Assembly: GCF_027924405.1 (NCBI RefSeq)
Contig: NZ_AP026978.1
Location: forward strand, 434,001-498,000
Length of the DNA: 64,000 nucleotides
Origin: Nocardia sputorum
Lineage (GTDB): Bacteria; Actinomycetota; Actinomycetes; Mycobacteriales; Mycobacteriaceae
Direction of reading: 5' to 3'
Shown: positions 18,473 through 26,760 of the stretch, one piece after another
How positions within the stretch are numbered: the first letter of the stretch is position 1
Layout: each line of letters opens with the position of its first letter
Notes under the pieces: model-generated
What the model was told of the DNA's origin: nothing
The model's input: only the letters and a program-made list of their open reading frames with translations
Database searches by the model: none
Position numbers and translations under genes: made by a program

Positions 18473-18757
18473 TGCCCGGCGCGGCACCGCGTCCGCCCCG
18501 CTGACAACCGGCGCCGCGAGGCATGCCCCGTGCGCGCCGCGCTGACCCGGCGGAGTCGAGCCGCGCCACGGGAATCAAGCTGCGCACCGTGTTATGACCG
18601 ATCGCACGGTCGCGCCGAGATGTCGTAGCCCGCCGGTACCGTCCGTCGTAACCGCTAGGACAGAGGTATCCGTCGCGACCGGGCCCTGGGGCGGCGGCAG
18701 CCCCGGTGGCAGCATCCCCCTTGCGCACAGCGCAGTCCGGAACAGGAGCGTGGTTCG

Positions 18758-19495
18758 ATGAGTGATTCGATGACCGCTGCCGATGTGCGGGCGGCGCTGC
18801 GGGAGCTGGCGAATCCGGTCGACGCGACGAACCTGCAGCGGTTCTTCAAGACCGGACCGGGCGAGTACGCCGAGGGGGACGTGTTCCTCGGGGTCCGGGT
18901 CCCGGCGAGCCGCGGTGTCGCGAAACGCTTTGCGGCGCTTCCGCTCGGCGAGATAGACCGGCTGCTCGACAGCGACGTGCACGAGGACCGCTTCGTCGCG
19001 CTGGTGATCTTGAACGCGCGCTTCGCCGCGGCGTCCCGGCCACGCTTTTTCGACGACGCCGCCCGCGCGGCCATGGTGGAGTTGTATCTGGCGGCCGTGC
19101 GCCGCGGCCGGGTGAACAACTGGGATCTCGTGGACGTGTCCGCGGAGAACGTCGTCGGCCCCTGGCTGCTGGACAAACCGCGTGACCTGCTGTTCCAGCT
19201 GGCGCGGGCCGAGTCGCTCTGGGAGCGGCGGGTCGCGCTGCTGTCCACCTTCGCGTTCATCAAGGCGGGCGACGCCTCGACCACCTTCGCGCTGAGCGAA
19301 CTGCTGCTCGGCGACCGCCGCGATCTGATCCAGAAAGCGGTGGGCTGGATGCTGCGCGAAGTCGGCAAGCGCGTCGACCGGAGCCTGCTGACCGAGTTTC
19401 TCGACCGGCACGCTCCGGCGATGGGACGGACCGCGTTGAGCTACGCGACCGAGCATCTGCCGCCGGAGATCCGCGCCGACTACCGCGCGCGATAA
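18758..19495 (+). CDS. DNA alkylation repair protein, AlkD-like
   Basis: 245-aa HEAT-like-repeat DNA glycosylase. It carries the AlkD hallmarks FFKTGPGEYAEGDVFLGVRVP-type N-terminus (residues about 29-49), HEDRFVALVIL, and the NNWDLVD segment. The Trp and the second Asp in that segment have the spacing of the catalytic Trp109/Asp113 pair of Bacillus AlkD. It excises positively charged alkylated purines such as 3- and 7-methyl bases from DNA. Convergent with the kshB-like gene across a hairpin. Confidence 0.88.
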   Translation: MSDSMTAADVRAALRELANPVDATNLQRFFKTGPGEYAEGDVFLGVRVPASRGVAKRFAALPLGEIDRLLDSDVHEDRFVALVILNARFAAASRPRFFDDAARAAMVELYLAAVRRGRVNNWDLVDVSAENVVGPWLLDKPRDLLFQLARAESLWERRVALLSTFAFIKAGDASTTFALSELLLGDRRDLIQKAVGWMLREVGKRVDRSLLTEFLDRHAPAMGRTALSYATEHLPPEIRADYRAR

Positions 19496-19532
19496 GTCAC
19501 CGCAATCGATCGGCTAATGGTGCGAATTCGTG

Positions 19533-19552
19533 CGAACGCACAATTGCGTTCG
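19533..19552. terminator. bidirectional terminator-like hairpin
   Basis: A perfect 8-bp stem CGAACGCA / TGCGTTCG with a 4-base loop lies midway between the convergent alkD-like and kshB-like stop codons. No T-run follows, as is usual for actinobacterial terminators. Confidence 0.6.
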
Positions 19553-19566
19553 AAATCCGCGTGCGT

Positions 19567-20622
19567 TCAGAACTGGATCTTCAGGTGGTCGGTCACCGGA
19601 TGCGCCTGGCAGCCGAGGATGTAACCGTTCTCGATATCCTCCGGGTCGAGAATTTCGGCGTTGTCCATTTCGACCTTGCCCTCGAGCACCGTGCAGGCGC
19701 ACGAGCCGCATTCCCCTTCCTGGCAGGAATAGGGCACATCCAAGCCTTTGGCCAGCATGATGTCCACCAGCGTCTGCTTGCGCGGCCATTTCAGCTCGTG
19801 CACCTCGCCGTCGAGTTCGACCTCGACGGTCGCCGCGTCGGCCGCCTCCTCGTCGGAGACCTCCACCGGCGCCTGGTCGGCGAACGGATCCCCGGCCAGG
19901 GAGTTGAACACCTCGGCGTGCGTGCGCGACCGGGGCACGCCCAACTGCGCGAGCGCGTCGTGCACCCGGTCCATGAACGGCTTCGGCCCGCACATGAACG
20001 CGTCGTAGCCGCGATACGGGGCGACGAGGGTGGCCAGCGCGTCGGCCGTCGGCAATCCCTGCAGGTACTCCAGCCAGTGGATCACGGTGAGGCGCTGCGG
20101 GTGCTTGTCGGCCAGCTCGCGCAGCTCACCGGCGAAGATCACCGACTCGTGGTCGCGGTTGGCGTAGACCAGCACGATGCGGCCGGTGCCACGGGCCAGC
20201 GCCGATTTGAGGATGGACATGACCGGCGTGATGCCGCTGCCCGCGCCGAACAGCAGCAGGTCCTCGTCCAGGTCCTTCGGGGTGAAGACGCCCGAGGGCG
20301 GCAGCACCTCGATCTGGTCGCCCGCTTTGACGTTGTCGCACACCCAGTTCGACCCGTAGCCGCCCTCGGTCCGCTTGACGGTCACCTTCGGGCGGTCGTC
20401 GGTGTGGGGCGAGCTGGCCAGCGAGTAGCAGCGCGCCACCGAGCCGGTCCGCTCGCTGGGGATACGCAGGGTGAGGAACTGTCCCGGCTGGTAGCGGAAC
20501 TTCTCGGCCAGCTCGTCGGGAACGTCGAAGACCAGCGAGCGGGTATCGGCCGTCTCGGTGATGACCGCGGACACCCGCAGCACGACCGAGCGCGAGCCGT
20601 GGGGAACCTCGACAGTGGTCAT
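19567..20622 (-). CDS. kshB: 3-ketosteroid 9-alpha-hydroxylase reductase (KshB-like)
   Basis: 351-aa oxygenase reductase combining an FAD domain, an NADH domain and a C-terminal plant-type 2Fe-2S ferredoxin. Visible motifs are RCYSLASS (FAD, about 95), GSGITPVMS (NAD, about 165) and the cluster ligands CQEGECGSCACTV with a fourth Cys in LGCQAHP. It closely resembles M. tuberculosis KshB (Rv3571), which passes electrons to KshA in steroid ring opening. A KstR-type box 45 bp upstream supports a role in sterol catabolism. ATG 20622 has gagagga upstream. No kshA lies nearby, so use with another oxygenase is possible. Confidence 0.78.
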   Translation of the reverse strand: MTTVEVPHGSRSVVLRVSAVITETADTRSLVFDVPDELAEKFRYQPGQFLTLRIPSERTGSVARCYSLASSPHTDDRPKVTVKRTEGGYGSNWVCDNVKAGDQIEVLPPSGVFTPKDLDEDLLLFGAGSGITPVMSILKSALARGTGRIVLVYANRDHESVIFAGELRELADKHPQRLTVIHWLEYLQGLPTADALATLVAPYRGYDAFMCGPKPFMDRVHDALAQLGVPRSRTHAEVFNSLAGDPFADQAPVEVSDEEAADAATVEVELDGEVHELKWPRKQTLVDIMLAKGLDVPYSCQEGECGSCACTVLEGKVEMDNAEILDPEDIENGYILGCQAHPVTDHLKIQF

Positions 20623-20666
20623 GTCGTCCTCTCGAACCTGGCACGGGCGAGCCGCGACGCAAAAAC

Positions 20667-20680
20667 TAGAACGTGTTTCA
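20667..20680 (-). promoter_or_regulatory. KstR-type operator
   Basis: TGAAACACGTTCTA on the coding strand of the kshB-like gene matches the published KstR consensus TnnAACnnGTTnnA at every fixed position. It lies in the 61-bp gap between the TetR stop and the kshB start, 45-58 bp upstream of the latter. This suggests kshB has its own cholesterol-responsive promoter. Confidence 0.75.
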
Positions 20681-20683
20681 GTT

Positions 20684-21322
20684 TCATCGTACGTCGGGCG
20701 TCGCCTGGCGGACAAGCTGGGCTTCCAGACCGGCGATCAGCACCTCCATGCCGAAGTCGTAGGAGTACCGTCCGCGCAGGTCGCCGATGTACCGGGTGGC
20801 CCGCTCGACCACGGGCGGCAGCGTCACGTCGGCCGGCGCCGAGCGGTCGCGCGGGTTCACCCGGCTGCGGCCGAACAAGTAGGTGTGGATGGTCGCGTAG
20901 GCGGCCAGTATGTTGCGGTCGCCGAAGCCCGCCTCGTCGAGGATGTCCATGATCGCGGCGATCAGGTCGAGCTGTTTGCCGAGCATCTGCTCGATGAGGA
21001 TGTCGCCGAGGCCGGGATGCTTGCGCAGCTTCTCGTCGATCTGGTCGACGAGGTCGCGCAGCCGGTGTTGCCACGGCCCGGATTCCGCTGGTGGAGTGCG
21101 CACCCCGGTCAGCGCGGCGCTGGCGACGAGGTCGAGCAGCTCCCGTTTGTCGGCGACGTAGTAATAGGGCGCCATCGGGGAGACGCCGAGTTCGCGGGAC
21201 AGTCGCCGCATCGACAATTTCTCCACGCCGTCCTCGCGTACCACCCGCAGTGCGGCCTCGACGATCTCGGACTCCGACAGGGTTCGACTCGTGGCGCTCG
21301 CGGGCCCTCCGTGGTTACGCAA
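20684..21322 (-). CDS. TetR-family regulator with unusual start
   Basis: About 212 aa. The HTH (SESEIVEAALRVVREDGVEKL and following, then VSPMAPYYYVADKREL) is immediately N-terminal; the C-terminal part is of the TetR_C type with YSYDFGMEVLIAGLEAQL. No ATG or GTG is close to the HTH. The best-supported start is TTG 21322, which lies in a 57-bp dispersed repeat and is preceded by GGAGG seven bases upstream. The frame remains open to a GTG at 21487, but that would translate two repeat copies. It is upstream of the kshB-like gene but is not similar to KstR or MftR. Confidence 0.7.
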   Translation of the reverse strand: MRNHGGPASATSRTLSESEIVEAALRVVREDGVEKLSMRRLSRELGVSPMAPYYYVADKRELLDLVASAALTGVRTPPAESGPWQHRLRDLVDQIDEKLRKHPGLGDILIEQMLGKQLDLIAAIMDILDEAGFGDRNILAAYATIHTYLFGRSRVNPRDRSAPADVTLPPVVERATRYIGDLRGRYSYDFGMEVLIAGLEAQLVRQATPDVR

Positions 21323-21349
21323 GCTTCCGCCTCCGGGCCTGGCGCTCGC
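21293..21349. repeat. 57-bp direct repeat, copy 1
   Basis: Differs from copy 2 (21369-21425) at one base. The unit begins and ends with ggcgctcgc. Read on the minus strand it carries GGAGG-N7-TTG, and this copy appears to supply the translation start of the TetR gene. Confidence 0.85.
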
Positions 21350-21368
21350 ACCCCTGTGTTCGACGTGC

Positions 21369-21425
21369 GGCGCTCCCGGGCCCTCCGTGGTTACGCAAGC
21401 TTCCGCCTCCGGGCCTGGCGCTCGC
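21369..21425. repeat. 57-bp direct repeat, copy 2
   Basis: 56 of 57 bases identical to 21293-21349, with 19 bp between the copies. Reading from its own TTG on the minus strand gives a short frame that stops inside copy 1. The rest of the space up to mftA (21426-21746) holds no gene; its right part is AT-richer and probably contains the mft promoter. Confidence 0.85.
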
Positions 21426-21746
21426 GCCGCGCGCGCTGCCGCCCCCGTTCGCCTGCATTCGTCCGACTCCCATGCCACCTCGACCACTGCGGGCGTGTGC
21501 CGCCCGTCACATTCTGTTCAGCTGCTTGCAATGCGCAGTCTAGAGCGCCGGGTATCGGTCCCGTCGCCGCCTGTTGCACTCGGCTCGCTGCCGAACGCCC
21601 CGGTCGAGCGTGTGGTGCGGCGGCCGGAGTCTCGGCTCCGCGGATTCGATGACTGAAACCTGTTCTTTTGTCAGTTGATGACGTTATTGTGTGAGGGCGG
21701 ACCGCGCCGTGCAGTCCGCATACGGATCGTCCTCGCGGAGGTAGTC

Positions 21747-21896
21747 ATGCCGGAATACGGGTCCATCGGACACGCGGAAACCGACAACACCGGACGGATG
21801 GAGACCGCCGCCGCGCGGTCGGCCGAAGAGGCGCCGCTGATCGAGGAGAGCCTGATCGAAGAGGTGTCCATCGACGGCATGTGCGGCGTCTACTGA
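21747..21896 (+). CDS. mftA: mycofactocin precursor peptide MftA
   Basis: 49-aa RiPP precursor ending in the invariant core IDGMCGVY, preceded by the conserved leader end EEV. The final Val-Tyr is the part converted by MftC into the mycofactocin pharmacophore. ATG 21747 is preceded by GGAGG (21737-21741); an upstream in-frame ATG at 21675 gives an unlikely basic extension. The leader is longer than in M. tuberculosis and acidic, fitting binding by the MftB domain encoded 13 bp downstream. First gene of the mft operon. Confidence 0.95.
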   Translation: MPEYGSIGHAETDNTGRMETAAARSAEEAPLIEESLIEEVSIDGMCGVY

Positions 21897-21909
21897 CGGG
21901 CGGACGACG

Positions 21910-23451
21910 ATGCTGGATCTCGATACCCGCTGGCAGCTGCACCCGCGCGTGGCGCTGCGTCCGGAGCCGTTCGGCGCGCTGCTCTACCACTTCGGCACGC
22001 GCAAGCTGTCCTTCCTGAAGAATCCGCGGATCGTCGAGATCATCCGGTCGCTGCCGGAGCACGCGTCGGCCCGCACCGCCCTGCGCGCGGCGGGTGTACC
22101 GGAGGCGAGCACCGGCGTGTACCTGAAGGCGCTGACCCAGCTCGCCGAATCGGACATGATCGTCGGCGCGCCCGCCGGTGCGCCGGCATCGGCGGCCGGG
22201 ACGCGCGAGCCTTGGGCGGGAGCGGTGGCTCCGTCGGACACGGCGGTGCGCCTGGTGGATCGCTTCGAGTCCGGCCTCGCCGCGCCGATCTGCCTGACCT
22301 GGGAGCTCACCTACGCCTGCAACCTGTCCTGCGTGCACTGCCTGTCCTCCTCGGGCCGCCGGGATCCGCGCGAGCTGAGCACCGAGCAGTGCAAGGCGCT
22401 GATCGACGAGTTCGAGCGCATGCAGGTGTTCTACGTGAACATCGGCGGCGGCGAGCCCACGGTGCGCCCGGACTTCTGGGAGCTGGTCGACTACGCGACC
22501 GCCCACCACGTGGGCGTGAAGTTCTCCACCAACGGGGTCCGCATCACGCCCGAGGTCGCGGCCCGGCTGGCGGCCAGTGACTACGTCGACGTCCAGGTAT
22601 CGCTGGACGGCGCCGACGCCGCGGTCAACGACGCCGTGCGCGGCCCCGGCTCCTACGCCATGGCCATCCGAGCGCTGGAGAACCTCGCCGCGGCGGGTTT
22701 CCGGGACGCGAAACTGTCGGTGGTGGCGACCAGGCACAACATCGGACAGCTCGACCAATTCCGCGCCATCGCCGACAGGTACGGCGCCACCTTGCGGTTG
22801 ACCAGGCTGCGGCCCTCGGGGCGGGGCGCGGACGTGTGGGACGAGTTGCATCCGACGCCCGACCAGCAGCGTGTGCTCTACGACTGGCTACTGCGCAACG
22901 GCGAGGGCGTGCTCACCGGCGACTCGTTCTTCCACCTGTCGGCTTTCGGCCAGGCGCTGCCCGGCCTGAACATGTGCGGCGCGGGCCGGGTGGTCTGCCT
23001 GGTCGACCCGGTGGGCGATGTCTACGCCTGCCCGTTCGCCATCCACGACCGGTTCCGTGCCGGAAACGTGGTGACCGACGGCGGTTTCGAAACCGTCTGG
23101 CGCTCCTCGGAGTTGTTCGGGGAGCTGCGCGAGCCGAGCGGCGGCGGTGCGTGCGCGTCGTGCAGCCACTACGACGCCTGCCGGGGCGGCTGCATGGCGG
23201 CGAAGTTCTTCACCGGGCTGCCCGCCGACGGACCGGATCCGGAGTGTGTGCAGGGCTACGGCGAGGCGGCGCTGGCCGACACCGGGCGGATGATCCCGCG
23301 TTCGTCGGTCGACCATTCCCGCCGGGTCACGCCGCGGGCGGGCGGGCGCGGGAGCGGGCCGGTCCCGTTGACCTTGAGCGCGACGCGCCCGGCCGGATTC
23401 GCGCCGGAGCGCCGCCCTGCGCGGGCCTGCGACGAGAGTCCGCTGGCATGA
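21910..23451 (+). CDS. mftC: MftB-MftC fusion: mycofactocin RRE chaperone plus radical SAM maturase
   Basis: 513-aa single chain. Residues about 1-95 match MftB, the RiPP recognition element that holds the MftA leader (RPEPFGALLYHFGTRKLSFL is diagnostic). After a linker of about 20 residues rich in Ala/Gly, residues about 115-513 match MftC throughout. The SAM cluster motif is CNLSCVHC, and SPASM-type auxiliary-cluster cysteines follow (MCGAGRVVC, CPF, CASCSHYDACRGGC). MftC oxidatively decarboxylates the C-terminal Tyr of MftA and crosslinks it to Val. In M. tuberculosis these are separate genes (Rv0692, Rv0693). No stop or internal frameshift separates the parts here. Confidence 0.93.
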   Translation: MLDLDTRWQLHPRVALRPEPFGALLYHFGTRKLSFLKNPRIVEIIRSLPEHASARTALRAAGVPEASTGVYLKALTQLAESDMIVGAPAGAPASAAGTREPWAGAVAPSDTAVRLVDRFESGLAAPICLTWELTYACNLSCVHCLSSSGRRDPRELSTEQCKALIDEFERMQVFYVNIGGGEPTVRPDFWELVDYATAHHVGVKFSTNGVRITPEVAARLAASDYVDVQVSLDGADAAVNDAVRGPGSYAMAIRALENLAAAGFRDAKLSVVATRHNIGQLDQFRAIADRYGATLRLTRLRPSGRGADVWDELHPTPDQQRVLYDWLLRNGEGVLTGDSFFHLSAFGQALPGLNMCGAGRVVCLVDPVGDVYACPFAIHDRFRAGNVVTDGGFETVWRSSELFGELREPSGGGACASCSHYDACRGGCMAAKFFTGLPADGPDPECVQGYGEAALADTGRMIPRSSVDHSRRVTPRAGGRGSGPVPLTLSATRPAGFAPERRPARACDESPLA

Positions 23452-23646
23452 CACCCTCCAGTTTGCCAAAAGTGTGCTGATAGTGCGGAAGTGGCCACTG
23501 TCCGCTCGTCCACCGGGTGGTAGCCGTTGCGTTGCCGGATGCTGGGGAATGGCGCCGGGCGAACTCTCGGCATCCGGTGCGGCGCGAGTCGGTTCCGGTG
23601 CAGGGCCGGTTTCGCCCGGAAATCGGCCGTTTTTTCCGGACTGTTG
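23452..23646. other. non-coding gap at the position of mftD/mftE
   Basis: 195 bp separate mftBC from mftF, unlike the tight spacing earlier in the operon. The gap holds an 8-bp inverted repeat CCGGATGC (23535-23542) / GCATCCGG (23570-23577). A second hairpin, CCGGAAA (23616-23622) / TTTCCGG (23633-23639), lies just before the first possible mftF start. No remnant of mftD or mftE is recognisable. Confidence 0.6.
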
Positions 23647-25083
23647 ATGTCTACCCGCGAAAGTCCGCCTAGCATGCCAGGAATGCGCCATGATCGCCTG
23701 CCCGACGGATTCGGGGTGCGGATCGATCCTCGGGTACGCGCATACTCCGGCGGGCGGATCCTGATCGGCGGTTCGCCGGCCAGGTTGCTGCGACTTGCCC
23801 CGGAGGCCGCCGAAATGATCGGCGACGGGTACCTCGAGGTGACCGGCCCGAAGTCCGCCGTCGTTGCCAGACGGCTGCTCGACTCCGGAGTGGCCAATCC
23901 CCGCCCGCGGCTGCTGCCGTCGCCGGAGGACGTCACCGTCATCGTGCCGCTGCACAACAACGCCGAGGGGCTGGCGCGGCTGCTGGCCGCGCTGCGCGGG
24001 CACAACGTCATCGTGGTCGACGACGGATCCGACCAGCCGGTGCGGATCCCCCGCAACCGCGGCACCCGGTGCCGGGTGACCGTGCTGCGGCACGACCGCA
24101 AACAGGGCCCCGCCGCCGCCCGCAACGCCGGTTTACGAGCGGCGACAACCGACTTCGTCGCCTTCCTGGACTCCGATGTGGTGCCGCGCAGCGGATGGCT
24201 GGAAGTGATGCTCGGTCACTTCAGCGATCCGGGGGTGGCCCTGGTCGCCCCGCGCATCGTCGCACTGGACCCGGAGTCCACCGCGCTGGCGCGCTACGAG
24301 CACACCCGCTCCTCGCTCGATCTGGGCAGGCGGGAGGCCGCCGTGCACTCGCGCGGACTGGTGTCCTACGTGCCGAGCGCGGCGCTGCTGGCGCGACGCA
24401 GGGCGCTGTTGGAACAAGGCGGCTTCGACGAGTCGATGCACGTCGCCGAGGACGTCGACCTGTGCTGGCGGCTGGAGCGGGCGGGGTGGCGGCTGCGCTA
24501 CGAGCCCGCGGCGCACGTGGCGCACGACCACCGGGTGTGCTTCCGCGCCTGGTTCGGCCGGAAGCTGTTCTACGGCACCGGGGCCGCGCCGCTTGGCGAA
24601 CGGCACGCGGGCACCGTGTCACCCCTGTCGGTGCCGTCCTGGACGCTGCTGGCCGCGTTCCTGTTCGCCACGCTCACCAAGTGGGGACTGTTCGGCGGCA
24701 TCGTCACCCTGATCACCGCGTTGGCCCGGTTGCGCCGCGTCTTCGCCGGACTCGACAACTCCACCCGGATCGCCGCGATCTACCTGGCCCGTGGTTTCTT
24801 CGCCGGGCTCTGGCGCCTGGCATCGGCGATGTGCAGGCACTACTGGCCGATCACTCTGCTGGCGATGGTCTGCTCGCGGCGCGTCCGGCGCATCGCGATC
24901 ACCATGGCCGTCGCGGACGGCTTGGCCGATTGGTTCACCCACCGCGACGCGGGCGGTCTGGATCCCGTGCGCTACGTGGTCTACAAGCGCCTCGACGACA
25001 TCGCCTACGGCACCGGTCTGTGGCTGGGCGCGTACCGAGCGCGCAGCGTGGAAGCGCTGAAACCCACCACACCGTCGCGCTGA
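23647..25083 (+). CDS. mftF: mycofactocin glycosyltransferase MftF
   Basis: 478-aa family-2 glycosyltransferase that adds beta-1,4-glucose units to premycofactocin. The start region [12 protein letters not shown] matches MftF. The GT2 core is [17 protein letters not shown], the DXD motif FLDSDV and [14 protein letters not shown]. Hydrophobic segments near residues 330-360 and 400-420 suggest membrane association. Possible starts are ATG 23647, 23674 and 23683. The first is given, but 23683 (MRHDRLPDG) is as likely because a hairpin overlaps the leader of the first. Confidence 0.92.
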   Translation: MSTRESPPSMPGMRHDRLPDGFGVRIDPRVRAYSGGRILIGGSPARLLRLAPEAAEMIGDGYLEVTGPKSAVVARRLLDSGVANPRPRLLPSPEDVTVIVPLHNNAEGLARLLAALRGHNVIVVDDGSDQPVRIPRNRGTRCRVTVLRHDRKQGPAAARNAGLRAATTDFVAFLDSDVVPRSGWLEVMLGHFSDPGVALVAPRIVALDPESTALARYEHTRSSLDLGRREAAVHSRGLVSYVPSAALLARRRALLEQGGFDESMHVAEDVDLCWRLERAGWRLRYEPAAHVAHDHRVCFRAWFGRKLFYGTGAAPLGERHAGTVSPLSVPSWTLLAAFLFATLTKWGLFGGIVTLITALARLRRVFAGLDNSTRIAAIYLARGFFAGLWRLASAMCRHYWPITLLAMVCSRRVRRIAITMAVADGLADWFTHRDAGGLDPVRYVVYKRLDDIAYGTGLWLGAYRARSVEALKPTTPSR

Positions 25084-25183
25084 TCGACCTGGACCACCCG
25101 CGATGACCTGGATCTTGCCCGCACCCTCGCCCAGCCGCCGCCCCGCGCCGCGGACCGGGCCGAGAAACTGAACGGGAGTCCGA

Positions 25184-26635
25184 ATGGCCGACACGCTCAT
25201 CGTCGGGGGCGGTACCGCCGGGTGCGTTCTGGCGGAGCGGCTGAGCGCCGATCCGGCACAGACGGTGCGGTTGCTGGAGGCGGGTCCGCTGTGGACCGGC
25301 CTCGACGCGATGCCCGCCGAGTTGCTGGACGCGGCGGCGCTGCCGATCGGCCCGGAGGCGGGGTGGCTGTGGCGCTACGAGGTCGTTCTCGCCGAGGATC
25401 CGCCGGTGCCCGGAACGATCGTGCGCGGCAAGCTGATCGGCGGCTCGGGAGCGGTCAACGGCGGCTACTTCGTCCGCGCCCCGGCGGCGGATTTCGACGC
25501 CTGGGGGCGGGTGCTCGGCGGCTCGGACAGCTGGTCGTTCGAGTCGGTGCTCCCGTACTACTGCCGGGTCGAGCGCGACCTGGACTTCGGCGATCGGCCC
25601 TGGCACGGTGCGCACGGCCCGATTCCCGTCGCGCGCACGTCGGCTCCCGCCCCGGTCAGCGCGGCGTTCATGGACGCCTGCCGCGCCGCCGGGTTCGCCG
25701 AGGTGCCCGATCTCAACGCCCCGGACAGCGGGGAGGGTGTCGGCCTCGTGCCGTGCAATTGCGACGGAGGGAGACGGATCGGCCCGTCGATCGGCTATCT
25801 GCTGCCCGCGCTGAACCGTCCGAATCTGACCGTCGCCGGCGACACGTTCGTCACGCGCATTCGCTTCGACGGCACCCGGGCGGTCGGCGTGGAGTGCCTG
25901 CGCGACGGCGAGAGCGGCGTCGAGTGGGCCGATCGCATCGTGCTGTGCGCCGGGGCGATCGAGTCGGCCGCGCTGCTGCTGCGCTCCGGCATCGGCGACC
26001 CGGGACAGCTTCGCCCGCTGGGCGTCCCGGTGGTGCACGCCGCCCCGGTCGGCGCCTGGGTCAGCGACCATCCGGAAGTGGGGATCGCCTACCTGCTCGA
26101 GCTGGCCGAACCGCCCGCCGTCCCGCTGGAGACCGTGCTCGAGCTCGACGACGTCGAAATCCGTCCGTACGCCGTGTCGTTCACCCCTGGCGTGCACCGG
26201 CTCGGCGTCACGCTGATGCGCCCGTGGTCGGCCGGAGTGCTCCGATTGCGATCGGCCGAACCGGACGTGGCGCCGCTGATCGATTACCGCTACCTCACCG
26301 CCGAGCCGGATCGCGCGCGGCTGCGCGACACGGTGGCGACCGCGGGCGGCCTGCTGCGAGCAATGAATGCGCGGCCGGTGGATCCGATACCGCAGCCCGG
26401 GGAACTCGACGCGTGGTTACGCGCGAATCTCGCCACCTCGCAACATTTGTCGGGAACCTGCCGGATGGGCCGGGCGAACGATCCGGCGGCCGTGGTGGAC
26501 GAGTTGTGCCGGGTGCACGGCGTCACCGGGTTGTCGGTGGTGGATCTGTCCATCGTGCCCGTGCCACTGAGCCGCGGACCGCAGGCCACGACCATGATGA
26601 TCGCGGAAAAGGCGGCCGCACACCTCGCCGAGTGA
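25184..26635 (+). CDS. mftG: mycofactocin-associated GMC oxidoreductase MftG
   Basis: 483-aa FAD-dependent glucose-methanol-choline oxidoreductase. FAD motif VGGGTAGCVLAERL is at residues 6-19, GMC signature GKLIGGSGAVNGGYF at about 85-99, and the C-terminal active-site segment HLSGTCRMG at about 425. In mycobacteria MftG re-oxidises mycofactocinol and passes electrons to the respiratory chain, allowing growth on alcohols. ATG 25184 follows gggag. It lies 100 bp after mftF on the same strand, keeping the normal mftF-mftG order. Confidence 0.92.
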   Translation: MADTLIVGGGTAGCVLAERLSADPAQTVRLLEAGPLWTGLDAMPAELLDAAALPIGPEAGWLWRYEVVLAEDPPVPGTIVRGKLIGGSGAVNGGYFVRAPAADFDAWGRVLGGSDSWSFESVLPYYCRVERDLDFGDRPWHGAHGPIPVARTSAPAPVSAAFMDACRAAGFAEVPDLNAPDSGEGVGLVPCNCDGGRRIGPSIGYLLPALNRPNLTVAGDTFVTRIRFDGTRAVGVECLRDGESGVEWADRIVLCAGAIESAALLLRSGIGDPGQLRPLGVPVVHAAPVGAWVSDHPEVGIAYLLELAEPPAVPLETVLELDDVEIRPYAVSFTPGVHRLGVTLMRPWSAGVLRLRSAEPDVAPLIDYRYLTAEPDRARLRDTVATAGGLLRAMNARPVDPIPQPGELDAWLRANLATSQHLSGTCRMGRANDPAAVVDELCRVHGVTGLSVVDLSIVPVPLSRGPQATTMMIAEKAAAHLAE

Positions 26636-26760
26636 AGTGAAGGACGGTTCGGTCACAATTTTCCGGGATGCGCACCGGGTGTGACCTGGCGGACAAAGCC
26701 GAACATCGGCCGTTACCGCCCTATCGGCGCCGGTACAGTTTGGGGCGGAAAGAAAGGCAA

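Noticed and set aside
20684..21322. TetR gene considered as mftR, the mycofactocin regulator
   Set aside because: Its HTH and C-terminal part do not resemble the mycobacterial MftR, and it is arranged head-to-tail with kshB rather than with the mft genes.
21326..21487. N-terminal extension of the TetR protein to GTG 21487
   Set aside because: It would translate both 57-bp repeat copies in different frames as low-complexity sequence; no family member features there.
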